Shown here in pieces: positions 38,180-51,738 of a DNA stretch of 64,000 nucleotides. Location: positions 434,001 to 498,000 of the forward strand of contig NZ_CP114588.1 of assembly GCF_027286325.1 (NCBI RefSeq). The letters run 5' to 3'. The first letter of the stretch is position 1; every line of letters starts with the position of its first letter. Below the pieces are notes generated by a model. That model had not been told where the DNA came from, did no database searches, and saw only the letters and a program-made list of their open reading frames with translations. Source of the DNA: Salinivibrio kushneri (GTDB lineage Bacteria > Pseudomonadota > Gammaproteobacteria > Enterobacterales > Vibrionaceae). The position numbers and the translations under genes are program-made.

Positions 38180-39367
38180 ATGGCGAGCCTGGAAGCCGCG
38201 CTAGCAGAACTAAAACGTGGCGTAGATGAAGTAATCCCGGAAGACGAGCTGGTGGCAAAGCTAAAAGAGGATCGTCCTCTTCGCATCAAGCTGGGCGCTG
38301 ATCCTACAGCACCAGATATCCACTTAGGCCACACAGTGATCCTCAATAAGCTGCGAGCTTTTCAAGCGCTTGGCCATGAAGTGATCTTTTTGATTGGTGA
38401 TTATACCGGCATGGTCGGTGACCCGAGCGGTAAAAACACCACCCGCCCACCATTGACACGTGAGCAGGTGCTGCAAAATGCAGAAACCTATAAAGAGCAG
38501 GTATTCAAAATTCTGGATCCGGCGAAAACACGTATTGAGTTTAACTCGAAATGGTTGGGTGAGCTGGGCACTGATGGCATGATTCGTTTGGCGGCAAGCT
38601 CCACCGTTGCCCGTATGCTTGAGCGTGATGATTTTAAAAAGCGCTATACCAGCAACCAAGCTATTGCTATCCACGAGTTTATCTACCCATTGCTGCAAGG
38701 GCACGACTCCGTCGCGCTAGAAGCGGATGTTGAGTTGGGGGGCACCGATCAGAAGTTCAACTTACTGATGGGGCGCGAGCTGCAAAAACAAGCAGGACAA
38801 AAGCCGCAAGTGGTGATGACCATGCCTTTGCTGGTTGGCTTAGACGGTGTTAAAAAGATGTCTAAGTCAGCACATAACTATATTGGTGTGAGCGAGAGCC
38901 CTGATGAGATGTTTGGTAAAATCATGTCTATCTCTGACGATTTGATGTGGGATTACTACGAGCTGTTGTCTTTCCGTCCGCTTGAGGAAGTGGCGCAGTT
39001 TAAGCAAGACGTACAAGCTGGGAAAAACCCGCGTGATATTAAGATCTTGCTAGCAAAAGAAATCATTGCACGTTTCCACTCAGACGATGCCGCAGAGGCC
39101 GCTGAGCAAACGTTCGTCAATCGTTTCCAAAAAGGGGCGATGCCGGATGAGATGCCAAGCTTTACCTTCGAGCAAGGTATGGCGATTGCTAACCTGTTAA
39201 AAGAAGCAGGGCTAGTTAACTCCACCTCTGATGCACTGCGTATGGTTCGCCAAGGCGCAGTGAAAATTGATGGTGAAAAAGTGGAAGATACCAAGCTAGT
39301 GCCGGCAGCGGGGGAAGCGGTTTACCAAGTGGGTAAGCGCAAGTTTGCCCGGGTGACACTCAGCTAA
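38180..39367 (+). CDS. tyrS: Tyrosyl-tRNA synthetase (TyrZ-like type)
   Basis: 395-aa class I synthetase. HIGH motif is HLGH ([11 protein letters not shown]), the KMSKS motif is KKMSKS, and a C-terminal S4 RNA-binding domain is visible ([14 protein letters not shown]). The sequence resembles the TyrRZ branch rather than E. coli TyrS. It is divergent from the M23 peptidase gene and has its own terminator. Confidence 0.94.
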   Translation: MASLEAALAELKRGVDEVIPEDELVAKLKEDRPLRIKLGADPTAPDIHLGHTVILNKLRAFQALGHEVIFLIGDYTGMVGDPSGKNTTRPPLTREQVLQNAETYKEQVFKILDPAKTRIEFNSKWLGELGTDGMIRLAASSTVARMLERDDFKKRYTSNQAIAIHEFIYPLLQGHDSVALEADVELGGTDQKFNLLMGRELQKQAGQKPQVVMTMPLLVGLDGVKKMSKSAHNYIGVSESPDEMFGKIMSISDDLMWDYYELLSFRPLEEVAQFKQDVQAGKNPRDIKILLAKEIIARFHSDDAAEAAEQTFVNRFQKGAMPDEMPSFTFEQGMAIANLLKEAGLVNSTSDALRMVRQGAVKIDGEKVEDTKLVPAAGEAVYQVGKRKFARVTLS

Positions 39368-39408
39368 GCTCTACCCTATCTGGCGCCGTAAGCGGCCACC
39401 AACATATC

Positions 39409-39437
39409 AAACCCTCGCATGTACGCGAGGGTTTTTT
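39409..39437 (+). terminator. Terminator after tyrS
   Basis: AAACCCTCGC, ATGTAC loop, GCGAGGGTTTTTTAT. Confidence 0.88.
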
Positions 39438-39480
39438 ATGTCAATCACTCCCCACCGGTAGTGGGGCAAGTGCTTAGCGA

Positions 39481-40044
39481 CTAGGTATGCCAAACGCCTT
39501 TTAGTGCACGAACCATATGTTGACCAAGGTAAAACGCCGTTTGTAGGCAAGCCTCGCTAAGTTGATCATCGTCCGGGGTGTGTGCAGTCACCCCAAGGCT
39601 TGTGCCACTTGGGTTAATGTTTTCTACCCCGATATTGGCTCGACCTAGGCTGAGCCACAGCATGTCATGCTGGCTGGCTAAGGTTTGAAAATACTGCAGT
39701 GTCTGAGGCTGATCGCCACCTGGGTAGGTGCCCACCGTAAAGCCTGCCGCGTACTTTCCTCGCCAGTCTTGGTTTTCCCACGTCGGGCTAGACGCGTCGG
39801 CAAACGCCTTGAATGGCGCGCTTGGTCCGCCCATATAGGTGGGCGCACCGAAAACAATCGCATCAACGTCTTTAAGCTTTTCAAACACCTTGTCATCGAT
39901 AAAGCGTCCGTTTTCTATCATGTCTGGCTCAATGCGGTAAACCACAGGTTCGGCATCGCCGGCATGAATGCCTTCCGCAATAGTGGTGGCTAGCGCATGA
40001 GTATGATCGTCGACAGAATGATAAATGATGGCAATGCTGATCAT
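39481..40044 (-). CDS. Flavodoxin-family / NADPH-dependent FMN reductase-like protein
   Basis: 187 aa with a flavodoxin fold: FMN phosphate loop region near the N-terminus (IIYHSVDDHTHALA), and the FGAPTYMGGPSAPFKAF stretch typical of WrbA-like flavoproteins. It probably binds FMN and acts as an oxidoreductase; the substrate is unknown. It is downstream of the yadS gene on the same strand with a 100-bp gap. Confidence 0.85.
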   Translation of the reverse strand: MISIAIIYHSVDDHTHALATTIAEGIHAGDAEPVVYRIEPDMIENGRFIDDKVFEKLKDVDAIVFGAPTYMGGPSAPFKAFADASSPTWENQDWRGKYAAGFTVGTYPGGDQPQTLQYFQTLASQHDMLWLSLGRANIGVENINPSGTSLGVTAHTPDDDQLSEACLQTAFYLGQHMVRALKGVWHT

Positions 40045-40144
40045 AGTGGCTCCTTTATTGAGACTGTATTACAGACCTTAGGGTGTGTTGTCTAAATTTC
40101 AACCACTGTTTGTCCAGTCTCGGCATACTGTCCCAATCATTGCT

Positions 40145-40771
40145 TTATGATCTGTCTAGCGCGAACGGTGGCAAGGACAAATGCCAGCGGATCGCGGCTA
40201 AGCGAATCAATAGCGTGGTGACCATACCCACAATAGAGGCAGTGACAGTGCCTGGGCTGACTTGCACTGCAAGGGTGTGAACAATGCCGCCAGCAATACA
40301 GGCAGTCGCATACACTTCTGTTCTCAGCACCATAGGCACTTCGCGCGCGAGCACATCACGAATAATGCCGCCGCCACAGGCGGTGATCACGCCCATGATC
40401 ACCGCCACCAAGGGAGATGCGCCATAACTAAGAGCTTTATCGACACCGATACCCACAAAGACCGCCAGCCCAATGGCGTCGGCACAAGGCAGTACATACC
40501 AAGGCAGGCGTCGCGGATGACGGATAAGCAGCATGGTTGCTACACAAGTGGCTAAAATAACCCAGATATAGGTGGTGTCGGTGATCCAAAATGCAGGTGT
40601 GGCGCCCATCGCCATATCTCGCACCGTCCCGCCGCCAATGGCCGTCGCACAGGCAAGGACGACCACACCAAACGGATCCATACGCAAACGGCCCGCCACC
40701 AGTACGCCAGATATCGCGAAGACAGCGGTGCCAAATAAATCGAATAAATATAAGATCATGGTCTGAGTCAT
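40145..40771 (-). CDS. yadS: TRIC-type (UPF0126) membrane protein YadS
   Basis: 208 aa, about seven membrane helices in two related halves, each with glycine-rich kinks ([12 protein letters not shown] and [12 protein letters not shown]). Bacterial members form TRIC-like cation channels. It lies 8 bp downstream of btuF, matching the E. coli yadS-btuF-mtnN neighbourhood. Confidence 0.9.
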   Translation of the reverse strand: MTQTMILYLFDLFGTAVFAISGVLVAGRLRMDPFGVVVLACATAIGGGTVRDMAMGATPAFWITDTTYIWVILATCVATMLLIRHPRRLPWYVLPCADAIGLAVFVGIGVDKALSYGASPLVAVIMGVITACGGGIIRDVLAREVPMVLRTEVYATACIAGGIVHTLAVQVSPGTVTASIVGMVTTLLIRLAAIRWHLSLPPFALDRS

Positions 40772-40779
40772 GCTAAGTC

Positions 40780-41631
40780 CTATTGCGCGTGACGTACTTT
40801 ATCAAGAGCGGTACAGATTTGCTCAGCGGCATCTAACGCACGCGGTGTGGCGCGTGTCAGCCAATCTGGGTTAAGAGACCAAGTGAACGTGTGCGCATGA
40901 TTTGGTAGCAACTCAACCAAGGATTGCCAACTTTTAGGTTGTGTCTCGCCCGTGTGGAACATCACCTTGGGCGCACGTGTGATGACTTGTTCCATATTCA
41001 CCTGTGGGTAAGCGGCGGGGCTGTCGGCGAAAATGTTCTTGCCACCGCACAGGTGAAACAGCTGACTCGGCCATGCGCGATCGCTAGCCGTCATCATTGG
41101 CGTATCACTGAGAAGATAAAAGTAGGGAACGAGCTCTGCACTGCGGTACTGGGCGTTTAATTGTGCCAGTTTTTGATCAAAGGCGTTAGCATTGCGCGTG
41201 GCGACGTCTGGGGTCTCACTATAATGACCCAGCTCGCGAATAAACTGACCAATATCACTGAGCGTGTCTGGGTTGAGGTAACGGATGGTAAAGCCTAATT
41301 CCGCCAAGGCCTCTAGGGGTTTGGGCGGATTCCCGCCGCGCCAAGCTAAAATAAGATCTGGCTGGAGGGCGATAATGCGTTCGAGTTTGACGCCCCGATA
41401 GTTGGCCACGCGTTCAAGCGATTGAGCCTGCTTCGGATAATCACTGTAAGCACTTGCAGCGACCATATTGGGACCAAGCCCAGCGGCATAAGCCAGCTCT
41501 GTGGCGTGGGGGGCAAGACTAATCACTCGCAACGGGGTGGCGTGAGCAAAAGGCATCCATGTTAAGGCCAAGACAAGCCAGCAGGCTTGCAAGCGAAAAA
41601 GGGTACAAAGGGCACGAAAACGTGGCATCAA
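40780..41631 (-). CDS. btuF: Vitamin B12 periplasmic binding protein BtuF
   Basis: 283 aa. A signal peptide (about 1-31, ending FAHA) is followed by a class III binding-protein fold with [16 protein letters not shown] and PDLILAW stretches. It delivers cobalamin to the BtuCD importer; btuC and btuD are not in the window. It lies between the cbiB-like and yadS genes on one strand. No cobalamin riboswitch was recognised upstream. Confidence 0.92.
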   Translation of the reverse strand: MMPRFRALCTLFRLQACWLVLALTWMPFAHATPLRVISLAPHATELAYAAGLGPNMVAASAYSDYPKQAQSLERVANYRGVKLERIIALQPDLILAWRGGNPPKPLEALAELGFTIRYLNPDTLSDIGQFIRELGHYSETPDVATRNANAFDQKLAQLNAQYRSAELVPYFYLLSDTPMMTASDRAWPSQLFHLCGGKNIFADSPAAYPQVNMEQVITRAPKVMFHTGETQPKSWQSLVELLPNHAHTFTWSLNPDWLTRATPRALDAAEQICTALDKVRHAQ

Positions 41632-41640
41632 TCAGTGTCC

Positions 41641-42600
41641 TTAAACGATTAAAACCAGGGAGCATAACCCGAGCCAGATTAAAACACTGTGGGTTAACTT
41701 CAAGCGCAGCAATAAAAGGTGATAACACGCCGGGGTGACCCCATAGCCAATTTTGGTTCTCAAGGTCTTAGTACCTTGATAAACAGCCGGCCCGCCTAGA
41801 GAGAGCTGGAAGCGACTACCTGCACACGCGAGTAGCCAACCTGAACCAGGCGTTCGCCAGCGTCTGCCTTGCTGCCAGCCGGTTTTTAGGTGTGACCAAG
41901 GTTGACGGCTCATTGCCACGATCACAGCAAACAGCCCCATTGGCACTATATCCAACAGGTTCAATAAGCGGGCGCTGGCGAGCCCGAACGGGTAATAGCT
42001 TAAGCGGCTTGGGGTCCAAACGCGGTGAAGGTGTACCAAGCTAGTGTATAGCAAGGCACCGACACCGCCGGCGAGTAGATAATAAAATATCACGCAAACA
42101 CAGTGCCGCGCTGTGCCGAGAAGCAGTGTTTCCGCGCCCGCTTTCCCTATTCCTATCAATGACAGAGACTCGGTTTCACGGTTGACGCGTGTGGCGAGCA
42201 ACGCGCGCGCTGCGCCCTTGTCATGTTGGTCTATCGCATGGGCGATGGCGTGGCCAAACTTATCGATTGGCCGCCAATCAAGTGCGAGCCAGAGCAATAT
42301 GCCATCGAACAGGGGGCGCGACCACACGAGCTCACGGGTGGCGATTAAAAAAATGGCGAGGGTGCCACCCATCAACATTAAGGCGAGCGCTCCGGCAAGC
42401 TTACGCTGACGCTTAGGGTCTGTGTCTTTGTTGACTTGACCCGCGAGCAACTCTGCATACTGTCGCCAGTATTGAAAAGGGGAATACTGGCTGGATAGGG
42501 GGAGTAGCCAGTGCACTAATACCGCCAACCACAGAGCCCATAAGCGGCCCTGGTCGGCGGCGTAGGTCATCCAATGTTGCGGATTGAGCAAATCATCCAT
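41641..42600 (-). CDS. CbiB/CobD-family membrane protein with altered core motif
   Basis: 319 aa, four to five membrane segments. CbiB/CobD proteins attach aminopropanol (phosphate) to the corrin ring. The family feature RVNRETESLS and the C-terminal GGPAVYQG stretch are recognisable, but the usual catalytic-region E-N-x-S/A-D-G reads LLGTARHCVCVIFYY instead. Vibrionaceae with btuF next to this gene mostly salvage cobalamin, so the exact reaction here is open. It lies between mtnN and btuF, 9-12 bp from each. Confidence 0.85.
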   Translation of the reverse strand: MDDLLNPQHWMTYAADQGRLWALWLAVLVHWLLPLSSQYSPFQYWRQYAELLAGQVNKDTDPKRQRKLAGALALMLMGGTLAIFLIATRELVWSRPLFDGILLWLALDWRPIDKFGHAIAHAIDQHDKGAARALLATRVNRETESLSLIGIGKAGAETLLLGTARHCVCVIFYYLLAGGVGALLYTSLVHLHRVWTPSRLSYYPFGLASARLLNLLDIVPMGLFAVIVAMSRQPWSHLKTGWQQGRRWRTPGSGWLLACAGSRFQLSLGGPAVYQGTKTLRTKIGYGVTPACYHLLLLRLKLTHSVLIWLGLCSLVLIV

Positions 42601-42612
42601 GGGGGCGTGCGA

Positions 42613-43308
42613 TCAGGCGTCGATCATTGCGACCATGTTTTCCACCATGGCCGATGAGCTTTTGGCCGCTAATGGCAGAAACTCTTCAAAGGTCATGGGT
42701 GACTCTTTTTCAGCGACCACATCAGAGATGGCACGCACCACCACAAAAGGCGTGGCAAACTGGGCACACACTTGCGCGATTGCCGCTGCTTCCATTTCTG
42801 CGGCCACCGCATCCGGGAAGTGGGTATGGATATGTTGTCGGTGGGCATCAGTGTGGACAAAGGTATCGGCGGTACAGATCAAGCCACGTACCACATGTGT
42901 TTGGCTATCCACTGCTTTCTCCGCAAGTTGCATTAACGCTTCATCGGACTCGAAGACAGCCGGTTGCTGAGGAACCTGTCCCATTTGATAGCCGAATGCA
43001 GTGGCATCCGCATCGTGATAGCAGACTTTGGAAGATACCACCACATCACCTAGGTTGAGTGAGGGCTCAAACGCACCCGCTGAACCTGTGTTGATTACCC
43101 AATCGGGCTTGAATTGCGATAGCAGCAAGCTCGTGCCGACCGCTGCAGCGACCTTACCAATGCCAGACTGAAGTAACACGATATCATGGCCTTGTAGCGT
43201 CCCCGAATAAAAGGTGCAGCCGCCTTCTTGATGGGTTGTGCTGTTTTCCAGCTTGTCGCGCAGTAGAGTGACTTCTTGCTCCATTGCGCCAATGATGCCG
43301 ATTTTCAT
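42613..43308 (-). CDS. mtnN: 5'-methylthioadenosine/S-adenosylhomocysteine nucleosidase
   Basis: 231 aa. It cleaves adenine from methylthioadenosine and SAH, and is part of methionine recycling and autoinducer-2 synthesis. [13 protein letters not shown] opens the protein with catalytic Glu12; the other catalytic acid is in [10 protein letters not shown] start at ATG 43308, after an AGGA sequence; the frame is open to 43410 but without homology. It leads the mtnN-cbiB-btuF-yadS gene run. Confidence 0.95.
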   Translation of the reverse strand: MKIGIIGAMEQEVTLLRDKLENSTTHQEGGCTFYSGTLQGHDIVLLQSGIGKVAAAVGTSLLLSQFKPDWVINTGSAGAFEPSLNLGDVVVSSKVCYHDADATAFGYQMGQVPQQPAVFESDEALMQLAEKAVDSQTHVVRGLICTADTFVHTDAHRQHIHTHFPDAVAAEMEAAAIAQVCAQFATPFVVVRAISDVVAEKESPMTFEEFLPLAAKSSSAMVENMVAMIDA

Positions 43309-43354
43309 GGTGATAATCCTGTTCGCATAAATGCCGATAGTGTACATGAGGCAA

Positions 43355-43381
43355 TAAAAAAGTGCCTCCTTTGAGGCACTT
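43355..43381 (-). terminator. Terminator after gltBD
   Basis: On the minus strand AAGTGCCTC, AAAG loop, GAGGCACTTTTTTATT. It lies 50 bp after the gltD stop. Confidence 0.88.
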
Positions 43382-43430
43382 CTGAATAGATTATCTCGAT
43401 GTGGTTTCACACGGGTTGATTGCCGCAGGA

Positions 43431-44855
<1,425 letters not shown>

Positions 44856-47800
44856 TTACTGCGCCTGAACGCGCAGCTCAGCAGCGCTGCGACTTTGGTG
44901 GCCTAATAAGGTATTTACATCCGCGGCTTTTGGCTTGACGAGGTAAAAGCGATGTACCCAAGCGTCAAAGTCATCGAGCAGCTGCTGTGCACGATCTGAG
45001 CCGGTCAGCTCGAAATGCTGGGCTATCAGGCCACGAAGGTGCTCTTGATGGATAGTCAAAGCCTCCAGCGACAGGGCTTCAACCAACTCAGGGTTAATGC
45101 GACCATTAAAGTCCCCCTCTTCATCGAGCACGTACGCGAAGCCACCGGTCATCCCGGCGCCAAAGTTGACCCCAGTGCGACCGAGAATGGCCACAATGCC
45201 TCCCGTCATGTATTCACATGCATTGTCGCCCGCGCCTTCCACGATGGCATGGACGCCAGAGTTACGCACGGCAAAACGTTCACCGGCTTTACCCGCTGCA
45301 AACAATTTACCGCCCGTCGCACCGTATAAGCAGGTGTTACCCATGATGGTAGATTCGTGACTGGCAAATGCTGAGCCGACGGGGGGACGGATTACAATTT
45401 GTCCACCGCTCATGCCTTTACCCACGTAGTCGTTGGCATCGCCAATAAGGGTGATGTTCACCCCTGCGGCATTCCATACCCCGAGAGATTGCCCCGCGGT
45501 GCCTTGCAGCTGCACATCCAGCGGGTTGGCGGCCATGCCCGCATTGCCATAACGCTTAGCAATCGCCCCTGACAAGCTAGCACCGACTGAACGGTCGGTA
45601 TTTCGGACAGATTTGTAGATGCTGGCACTGTGGTTGGCGGCAATGGCTTCACCCAATTCACCGAGTAGCGCTTGGTTTAGCTCGGCTTTATCAAACGGCG
45701 TGTTCGGCTCACTGCAATATAAGGTCTTACCTGGCCAAGGTGTCGGTGCCTCGAGAATGTGGCTCAAGTCGAGTTTCAGTTGCTTGGCTGTAAAGCCATC
45801 AACTGCCTCAAGGAGATCCGTTCGACCAATCAGATCGGTGAGCTTCTCGACCCCTAGTTCGGCTAGCAGCTCGCGCACTTCTTCACCTAGGCCTTTGAAG
45901 AAGTTCATCACTTGCTCGGGGAGGCCTTTAAAGTATTCACTACGCAAGGTTTCGTCCTGAGTAGCGACACCGGTGGCACAGTTATTGAGGTGGCAAATAC
46001 GAAGGTATTTACAGCCAAGTGCGACCATTGGCGCGGTGCCAAAGCCAAAGCTTTCTGCCCCCAAGATAGCCGCTTTGACGATGTCTAACCCCGTTTTTAG
46101 ACCACCGTCGACTTGTAAGCGGATCTTATGGCGTAAGCCGTTTTCAACCAGTGCTTGCTGGGTTTCAGCAAGACCCAACTCCCATGGGCTGCCGGCATAT
46201 TTAACCGAGGTGAGCGGGCTCGCGCCTGTTCCACCGTCGTACCCTGAGATCGTAATCAGGTCGGCATATGCTTTGGCGACCCCAGTGGCAATGGTGCCAA
46301 CACCGGGTTCTGAAACCAGTTTGACCGAAACCATTGCTTGCGGGTTCACTTGTTTTAAATCGAAGATCAGCTGTGCCAAGTCTTCAATCGAATAAATATC
46401 GTGGTGCGGTGGGGGCGAAATTAAGGTCACGCCTGGGACGGAGAAACGCAGTTTAGCAATTTCTGCTGTCACCTTATGGCCTGGCAGTTGCCCGCCTTCA
46501 CCCGGTTTGGCACCTTGAGCAACCTTGATTTGCAGCACATCCGCATTGGTCAGGTAGTGCGGAGTAACGCCAAAGCGCCCGGATGCAATCTGCTTGATGC
46601 GTGAATTGCGCTCGCTATTGAAACGACGAGGATCTTCGCCCCCTTCGCCCGAGTTTGAGTGTCCGCCGAGACGGTTCATGGCGATGGCCAGCGCTTCGTG
46701 TGCTTCCGGGCTCAAGGCTCCGATAGACATCGCCGCCGAATCAAAGCGTTTGAACAGTTCCGTTGCCGGCTCAACGCGCTCGAGCGCAACCGGTGAGGCC
46801 GCTTTTTTCAGTTGCATTAAATCGCGCAAGGTCGCCACAGGACGCTCGTTCACGGTTTTGGCGTAGGTCTTGTAATCCATGGCCTCGCCGGAGCGCACCG
46901 CGCTTTGCAAGTTGGTCACCACATCTGGGTTATACGCGTGGTATTCGCCATCGTGGACATACTTAAGCAGACCGCCATGTTCAAGCGGTTTACGCTTGAT
47001 CCATGCCCGACGAGATAGGTTGACCAAGTCTTGTTGGAAATCATCAAAGTTGGCACCTTGAATACGGCTGGCTACGCCTTTGAAACAAAGCTCAATCACA
47101 TCTTGGTGTAAGCCGACCGCCTCGAATAGCTGTGAGCAGCGGTAAGAGGCGATGGTCGAAATCCCCATTTTTGACATGATCTTGTAAAGGCCTTTATTAA
47201 TCCCGTTACGGAAATTGACCATCACATCGCGATACGGCTTATCGACGGCGCCGATATCTACCAAGTTCGCCAATGTTTCATAGGCTAAGTAAGGATAAAC
47301 CGCCGTGGCACCAAACCCGAGTAATACCGCAAACTGGTGCGGGTCGCGAGCGCTGCCGGTTTCGATAATGATGTTGGCGTCACAGCGCAGGTTTTGGTTC
47401 ACTAAGCGTTTTTGTACTGCACCAACCGCCATGGCGGCGGGAATAGGGAGCTTGTCTTTATTGATGCTGCGGTCAGACAGCACCACCAAGACGGTTCCAT
47501 CACGCACACAGCGCTCGGCTTCATCGCATAAATCTAAGATAGCTTGGTGAAGATCTTTCTCATTTGGATCGTAATTAATATCCAAAATGCTGTTGCGATA
47601 ATAGGTATCGTCTAACTCGAGCAACTGGACCAAATCTGAGAACAAGAGGACAGGCGATTTAAACGCCACTCGCTCAGCGTGACCGTCGGTTTCGCAGAAT
47701 ACGTTCATTTCACGGCCAATACAGGTGGCCAGTGACATCACGTGGTTTTCACGCAGCGGATCAATCGGCGGGTTCGTCACCTGGGCAAATTTTTGCCGGA

Positions 47801-49322
47801 AATAATCGCTCACACAGCGCGGGCGTGATGATAAAACGGCCATCGGCGTATCATCGCCCATAGAGCCGGTAGCCTCTTGGCCAATATCCCCGAGCACTTT
47901 GATGACCTGGTCGACTTCCTCATTCGACATCCCAAACAGCTTTTGATAGGTCTTAAGCTGGGCGTCTTTGAGGTTGCGACTGCCTTCGCTGGTGTCAGGG
48001 TCTAAGTCTTCAAAGGGGGTGAGACGACGTACGTGTTGATCCAGCCATTCACGGTACGGGTGGCGACTTTTCAGTTCGTTATCGATTTCACCCGAATGCC
48101 AAATTTTACCCTCGCGGGTGTCGATCACTAACAGCTCACCCGGGCCGACCCGGCCTTTTTCTGACACTTCGTCAGGGGCGTAATCCCAGATGCCTATCTC
48201 GGAGGCGAGCGTAATAAACTTGTCTTTGGTAACCACATAGCGCGCTGGGCGCAGGCCGTTGCGGTCAAGATTACAGGCCGCATAGCGGCCATCTGACATA
48301 ACGATCCCCGCAGGTCCGTCCCAAGGCTCCATATGCATGGAGTTGAAGTCATAAAACGCCCGGAGTTCGTCATCCATATCTGGGTGGTTTTGCCACGCGG
48401 GCGGAACCAGCAGACGCATGGCTCGGAATAAGTCCATCCCGCCGGCGAGAAAGACTTCCATCATGTTGTCGAGGCTTGAGGAATCAGATCCTGATTCATT
48501 CACAAACGGCGCGGCTTGATGCAAGTCGGGTAATAAAGGGGAGTTAAACTTGTATGCACGTGTGCGTGCCCACTGACGGTTGCCCTCAATGGTGTTGATC
48601 TCACCGTTGTGGGCGAGATACCTAAAGGGTTGGGCGAGCGGCCAGCGTGGCTGCGTATTGGTACTGAAACGCTGGTGGAACAAACAAATTGATGACTCTA
48701 AGCGCAGATCCGCGAGATCGGTATAAAAGCGTGGTAGATCCGCAGGCATACACAAACCTTTGTAAACAATGGTTTGTGTGGATAGGCTGGTGACATAAAA
48801 GTCGGCATCGTCCGCCAAGGCTTTTTCTGCACGGCGGCGCGCGATATACAGGCGTCGCTCTAAATCGCGTGCGCGCCAGCCTGCTGGGCCATTGATAAAC
48901 ACTTGTTCAATGACGGGCTGAGACTGTTTGGCGATATCCCCGAGTACGTCTGGGTTGGTCGGTACTGTCCGCCATCCCACCACTGAGAGGGTTTCAGCGT
49001 TGATTTCTTGCTCGAAGCGTTGTTTGGCTTGTTGGGCTTTTGCCGGATCGGCACTGAGAAAAATCATGCCCACCGCGTATAGGCGGCTCAGCTTCCATTG
49101 ATTTTGCTCGGCAATAAGGCGGAAAAAGCGGTCGGGCTTTTGCAGCAGCAGTCCACAACCATCGCCTGTCTTGCCGTCAGAGTTGATACCACCTCGGTGG
49201 GTCATGCGGTCAAGTGCAGCGATGGCGGTACGAACCAGTTTGTGGCTTGGCTCCCCTTCTTGATGGGCGATAAGGCCAAAACCACAGTTATCTTTTTCCA
49301 ACATTGGGTTGTACAGCGACAT
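44856..49322 (-). CDS. gltB: Glutamate synthase (NADPH) large subunit
   Basis: 1488 aa. It makes two glutamates from glutamine and 2-oxoglutarate. Twelve residues are expected to be cut off so that Cys13 (DNCGFGLI) becomes the N-terminal glutaminase nucleophile. The central and FMN domains follow, with the 3Fe-4S Cys stretch [15 protein letters not shown] near residue 1110. It starts the gltBD operon, with a long AT-rich region before it. Confidence 0.97.
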   Translation of the reverse strand: MSLYNPMLEKDNCGFGLIAHQEGEPSHKLVRTAIAALDRMTHRGGINSDGKTGDGCGLLLQKPDRFFRLIAEQNQWKLSRLYAVGMIFLSADPAKAQQAKQRFEQEINAETLSVVGWRTVPTNPDVLGDIAKQSQPVIEQVFINGPAGWRARDLERRLYIARRRAEKALADDADFYVTSLSTQTIVYKGLCMPADLPRFYTDLADLRLESSICLFHQRFSTNTQPRWPLAQPFRYLAHNGEINTIEGNRQWARTRAYKFNSPLLPDLHQAAPFVNESGSDSSSLDNMMEVFLAGGMDLFRAMRLLVPPAWQNHPDMDDELRAFYDFNSMHMEPWDGPAGIVMSDGRYAACNLDRNGLRPARYVVTKDKFITLASEIGIWDYAPDEVSEKGRVGPGELLVIDTREGKIWHSGEIDNELKSRHPYREWLDQHVRRLTPFEDLDPDTSEGSRNLKDAQLKTYQKLFGMSNEEVDQVIKVLGDIGQEATGSMGDDTPMAVLSSRPRCVSDYFRQKFAQVTNPPIDPLRENHVMSLATCIGREMNVFCETDGHAERVAFKSPVLLFSDLVQLLELDDTYYRNSILDINYDPNEKDLHQAILDLCDEAERCVRDGTVLVVLSDRSINKDKLPIPAAMAVGAVQKRLVNQNLRCDANIIIETGSARDPHQFAVLLGFGATAVYPYLAYETLANLVDIGAVDKPYRDVMVNFRNGINKGLYKIMSKMGISTIASYRCSQLFEAVGLHQDVIELCFKGVASRIQGANFDDFQQDLVNLSRRAWIKRKPLEHGGLLKYVHDGEYHAYNPDVVTNLQSAVRSGEAMDYKTYAKTVNERPVATLRDLMQLKKAASPVALERVEPATELFKRFDSAAMSIGALSPEAHEALAIAMNRLGGHSNSGEGGEDPRRFNSERNSRIKQIASGRFGVTPHYLTNADVLQIKVAQGAKPGEGGQLPGHKVTAEIAKLRFSVPGVTLISPPPHHDIYSIEDLAQLIFDLKQVNPQAMVSVKLVSEPGVGTIATGVAKAYADLITISGYDGGTGASPLTSVKYAGSPWELGLAETQQALVENGLRHKIRLQVDGGLKTGLDIVKAAILGAESFGFGTAPMVALGCKYLRICHLNNCATGVATQDETLRSEYFKGLPEQVMNFFKGLGEEVRELLAELGVEKLTDLIGRTDLLEAVDGFTAKQLKLDLSHILEAPTPWPGKTLYCSEPNTPFDKAELNQALLGELGEAIAANHSASIYKSVRNTDRSVGASLSGAIAKRYGNAGMAANPLDVQLQGTAGQSLGVWNAAGVNITLIGDANDYVGKGMSGGQIVIRPPVGSAFASHESTIMGNTCLYGATGGKLFAAGKAGERFAVRNSGVHAIVEGAGDNACEYMTGGIVAILGRTGVNFGAGMTGGFAYVLDEEGDFNGRINPELVEALSLEALTIHQEHLRGLIAQHFELTGSDRAQQLLDDFDAWVHRFYLVKPKAADVNTLLGHQSRSAAELRVQAQ

Positions 49323-49935
49323 TGCAATTCTCCCTTGCTACTGCGTTACGCGCAGTGATTGCATTTATTGTCGTGATCCTCCTGACCACTCTGAACAGCT
49401 TCGCTTTGTGATTGTGCGCTCGTTATGTTGTGATTTTTTAACGAGAAAAGAGGGTGATTTAGTCCCTAACTCACTGTTTTATAGATGGATTGACAGAGAA
49501 TGCACGGGCAAAGCGCTATTCAGCGACCTTCCAAATTAACGGCAAACCTTGCAAAGGTCAAATTTTTATATGCATTCTTTATGCATGACAATCAAAGTTC
49601 GCCATGATTATAACTAACTGATATTAAACTGTTTTATACGCTTTTTTTGATAAATAATATCTATTCGCAATTATGCTATTTTGTTAAATAATTATTAAAT
49701 AAAAGGCGAATTCGAGTAGATATTCTAGCTTTGATAACAAATAAAGAAGGGTGCGTTATATGCTTCCTTTTTCATAGCAAAAAGCACTGTCAATTGATGT
49801 AATAAAATAACAAATGATATTCGTAAAGCTGTGAACAGGACAATCACGCGTTCTATCAAAACTGTGGCAGAATACGTCGCCGGTGAGGTAGTGCGTGATA
49901 CGATCAGGGACAGCAATAGGGCAGACAGGAGTGGC
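49323..49935. other. Long AT-rich divergent intergenic region between gltB and the GGDEF gene
   Basis: About 613 bp with long A/T runs (strongest at 49600-49720). A 76-codon frame at 49309-49539 has no family features. An inverted repeat, ATGCAT-TCTTT-ATGCAT, lies at 49569-49585. No RNA gene or terminator recognised. Confidence 0.6.
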
Positions 49936-51729
49936 ATGGCGTTTTTTAGTTTTAGCTTGGTTTTAGTGTTAGGCGCTTTACTTGGCTACGGTTGGCGCGC
50001 GCGTCGAGCGACACTGGCGTTATCCGACTGGCGGGTGTATATGGCCGGATTAGACACGCCACATGCGATTGTCACGGCCGATGATGGCGATATCTTGTAT
50101 GCCAATGCACCTTGTGTGGAGTCTTTTTCGCTGGTGGGCAGCCACAACCGCTTTAAAACCGCCAACGAGAAACAGCAGCAAGCTGTTCGTGCATTTATGG
50201 TATCTCGGCGTTGGCCTCAGCCATTTTCTAACGTTGAAGCCAAAGTGAGAGCGCCGGGGGCTAATCGAGTGCGGGTTAAGGTGACCTTGTCGGGCTTGCC
50301 GATCCGCTGTCGCGGCAAACGTGCTTGGCTCATTTCATTTTCTGCGTCCGAATCCAATACTCAATGGCACCTACAACAACAAGAACAAGGTGTGCTTTTA
50401 AGCGTGATTAATTCCTTGGCGGAGCTCGTATGCTTTCAGGATGTTGAGGGAAATGTGGTGGGCACTAACGCCGCCTTTGATCGCTTCTGGCAGGGGCGTG
50501 AGCAGGAGGCTGTGCTTTGGCAAGCCGGTGAGCCGCTCTCTGAGCCGCGAACCGTGCGTACCTGGGCGACACAACACCACGATGAGAGTTGCTTATTAGA
50601 AACAAATATCACGACGCTGAAAAATGACAAGCAGGAAGTGATAGGCACATTGAGTATCAGCCATGATGTAACCAATTGGCACCAGATGCAGGAGCGGTTA
50701 CAAAAAGAAGCACAACAGCGTCATTCGGTTGAGCAAGTGCTGGAGCAACGAAGTAATTTGCTCAGTGCAATCTTCCAAGCCAGCGTCGACCCTATCGGGA
50801 TATTTGACCAAGACTATTACCACCTTGCTTGTAACCAAGCCTATGCAGACGCGCTTGGCACCACCATCGACGCCCTTGAAAATGCACCAGCGCAACATGT
50901 GGTGGACCCAGACATTTTTGACCAACACAAAGCGCGCGATAAGCAAGTGTTAGAAAGTGGCGAGACCGTGACGTATGAAGATGTCATTTTAACGGACACG
51001 GGCGAGCAAACTTGGTATGAAGTGACGAAATCGCGCATTCAAGATCCGGTGACGTTGGCGCCGGCTGTGCTGTTGATGGCGCGGGATATTACCGAGCGCA
51101 AAGAGACACAGCAGCAGTTAGCCGACGCTATCATGGCGCTGCAAGATTTGAGCTTTGTCGATAGCTTAACGCAGGTTGCCAATCGACGTCGTCTTGACGA
51201 ACAATTGAGCGTATTGTGGCGCTCGCATGTGAGAGAGCGTACGCCACTTGCCTTTATTCTCTGTGATATTGACCATTTCAAGCTGTATAACGACTACTAT
51301 GGTCACCAACAAGGGGACTGGGCGTTACAGACAGTCGCTGACGCCTTAAAATCGTCTGTGCATCGTCCGATGGATATGGTGGCGCGCTATGGCGGAGAAG
51401 AGTTTGCGATCGTATTACCGCAAACAGACATTAATGGTGCCATGGATGTTGCCGAGCGAGCACGACAGGCTGTACTGGCGGCTGATATCGAACACTTAGA
51501 TGGTACGCCGAATGGACGGCTTACGATGAGCCTGGGAGTAGCTTGTGTGACGCCAGCGCCGGAGCAGGACTATGGTGATTTAGTCCAATACGCTGATCGT
51601 GCTCTCTATCAAGCCAAACATCATGGCCGAAATCGTGTGAGTGTGGAGCATGGCAGCGCCCACTCACGCCCATCAAACGCTCCGCGAGCCTCGGTCGCTG
51701 AGTCTATTCACTTTGAACCTGGCGGTTAA
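49936..51729 (+). CDS. PAS-domain diguanylate cyclase (GGDEF)
   Basis: 597 aa from ATG 49936, preceded by CAGGAG. One N-terminal membrane helix, two or three PAS domains (clear ones near 155 and 275), and a C-terminal GGDEF domain with the active-site G-G-E-E-F at 486-490. The inhibitory-site R-P-M-D (477-480) is five residues before it, so an active, product-inhibited cyclic-di-GMP synthase is expected. An upstream GTG at 49831 would add 35 residues without a good ribosome-binding site. It lies 9 bp before arcB. Confidence 0.92.
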   Translation: MAFFSFSLVLVLGALLGYGWRARRATLALSDWRVYMAGLDTPHAIVTADDGDILYANAPCVESFSLVGSHNRFKTANEKQQQAVRAFMVSRRWPQPFSNVEAKVRAPGANRVRVKVTLSGLPIRCRGKRAWLISFSASESNTQWHLQQQEQGVLLSVINSLAELVCFQDVEGNVVGTNAAFDRFWQGREQEAVLWQAGEPLSEPRTVRTWATQHHDESCLLETNITTLKNDKQEVIGTLSISHDVTNWHQMQERLQKEAQQRHSVEQVLEQRSNLLSAIFQASVDPIGIFDQDYYHLACNQAYADALGTTIDALENAPAQHVVDPDIFDQHKARDKQVLESGETVTYEDVILTDTGEQTWYEVTKSRIQDPVTLAPAVLLMARDITERKETQQQLADAIMALQDLSFVDSLTQVANRRRLDEQLSVLWRSHVRERTPLAFILCDIDHFKLYNDYYGHQQGDWALQTVADALKSSVHRPMDMVARYGGEEFAIVLPQTDINGAMDVAERARQAVLAADIEHLDGTPNGRLTMSLGVACVTPAPEQDYGDLVQYADRALYQAKHHGRNRVSVEHGSAHSRPSNAPRASVAESIHFEPGG

Positions 51730-51738
51730 TAAGCCTTT

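Noticed and set aside
41632..43430. Cobalamin riboswitch before btuF/cbiB
   Set aside because: The genes are packed 9-12 bp apart and the mtnN upstream region is too short and lacks the B12-box pattern.
49309..49539. 76-codon plus-strand frame upstream of the GGDEF gene
   Set aside because: Overlaps the gltB start, has no ribosome-binding site or recognisable family, and lies in an AT-rich promoter region.
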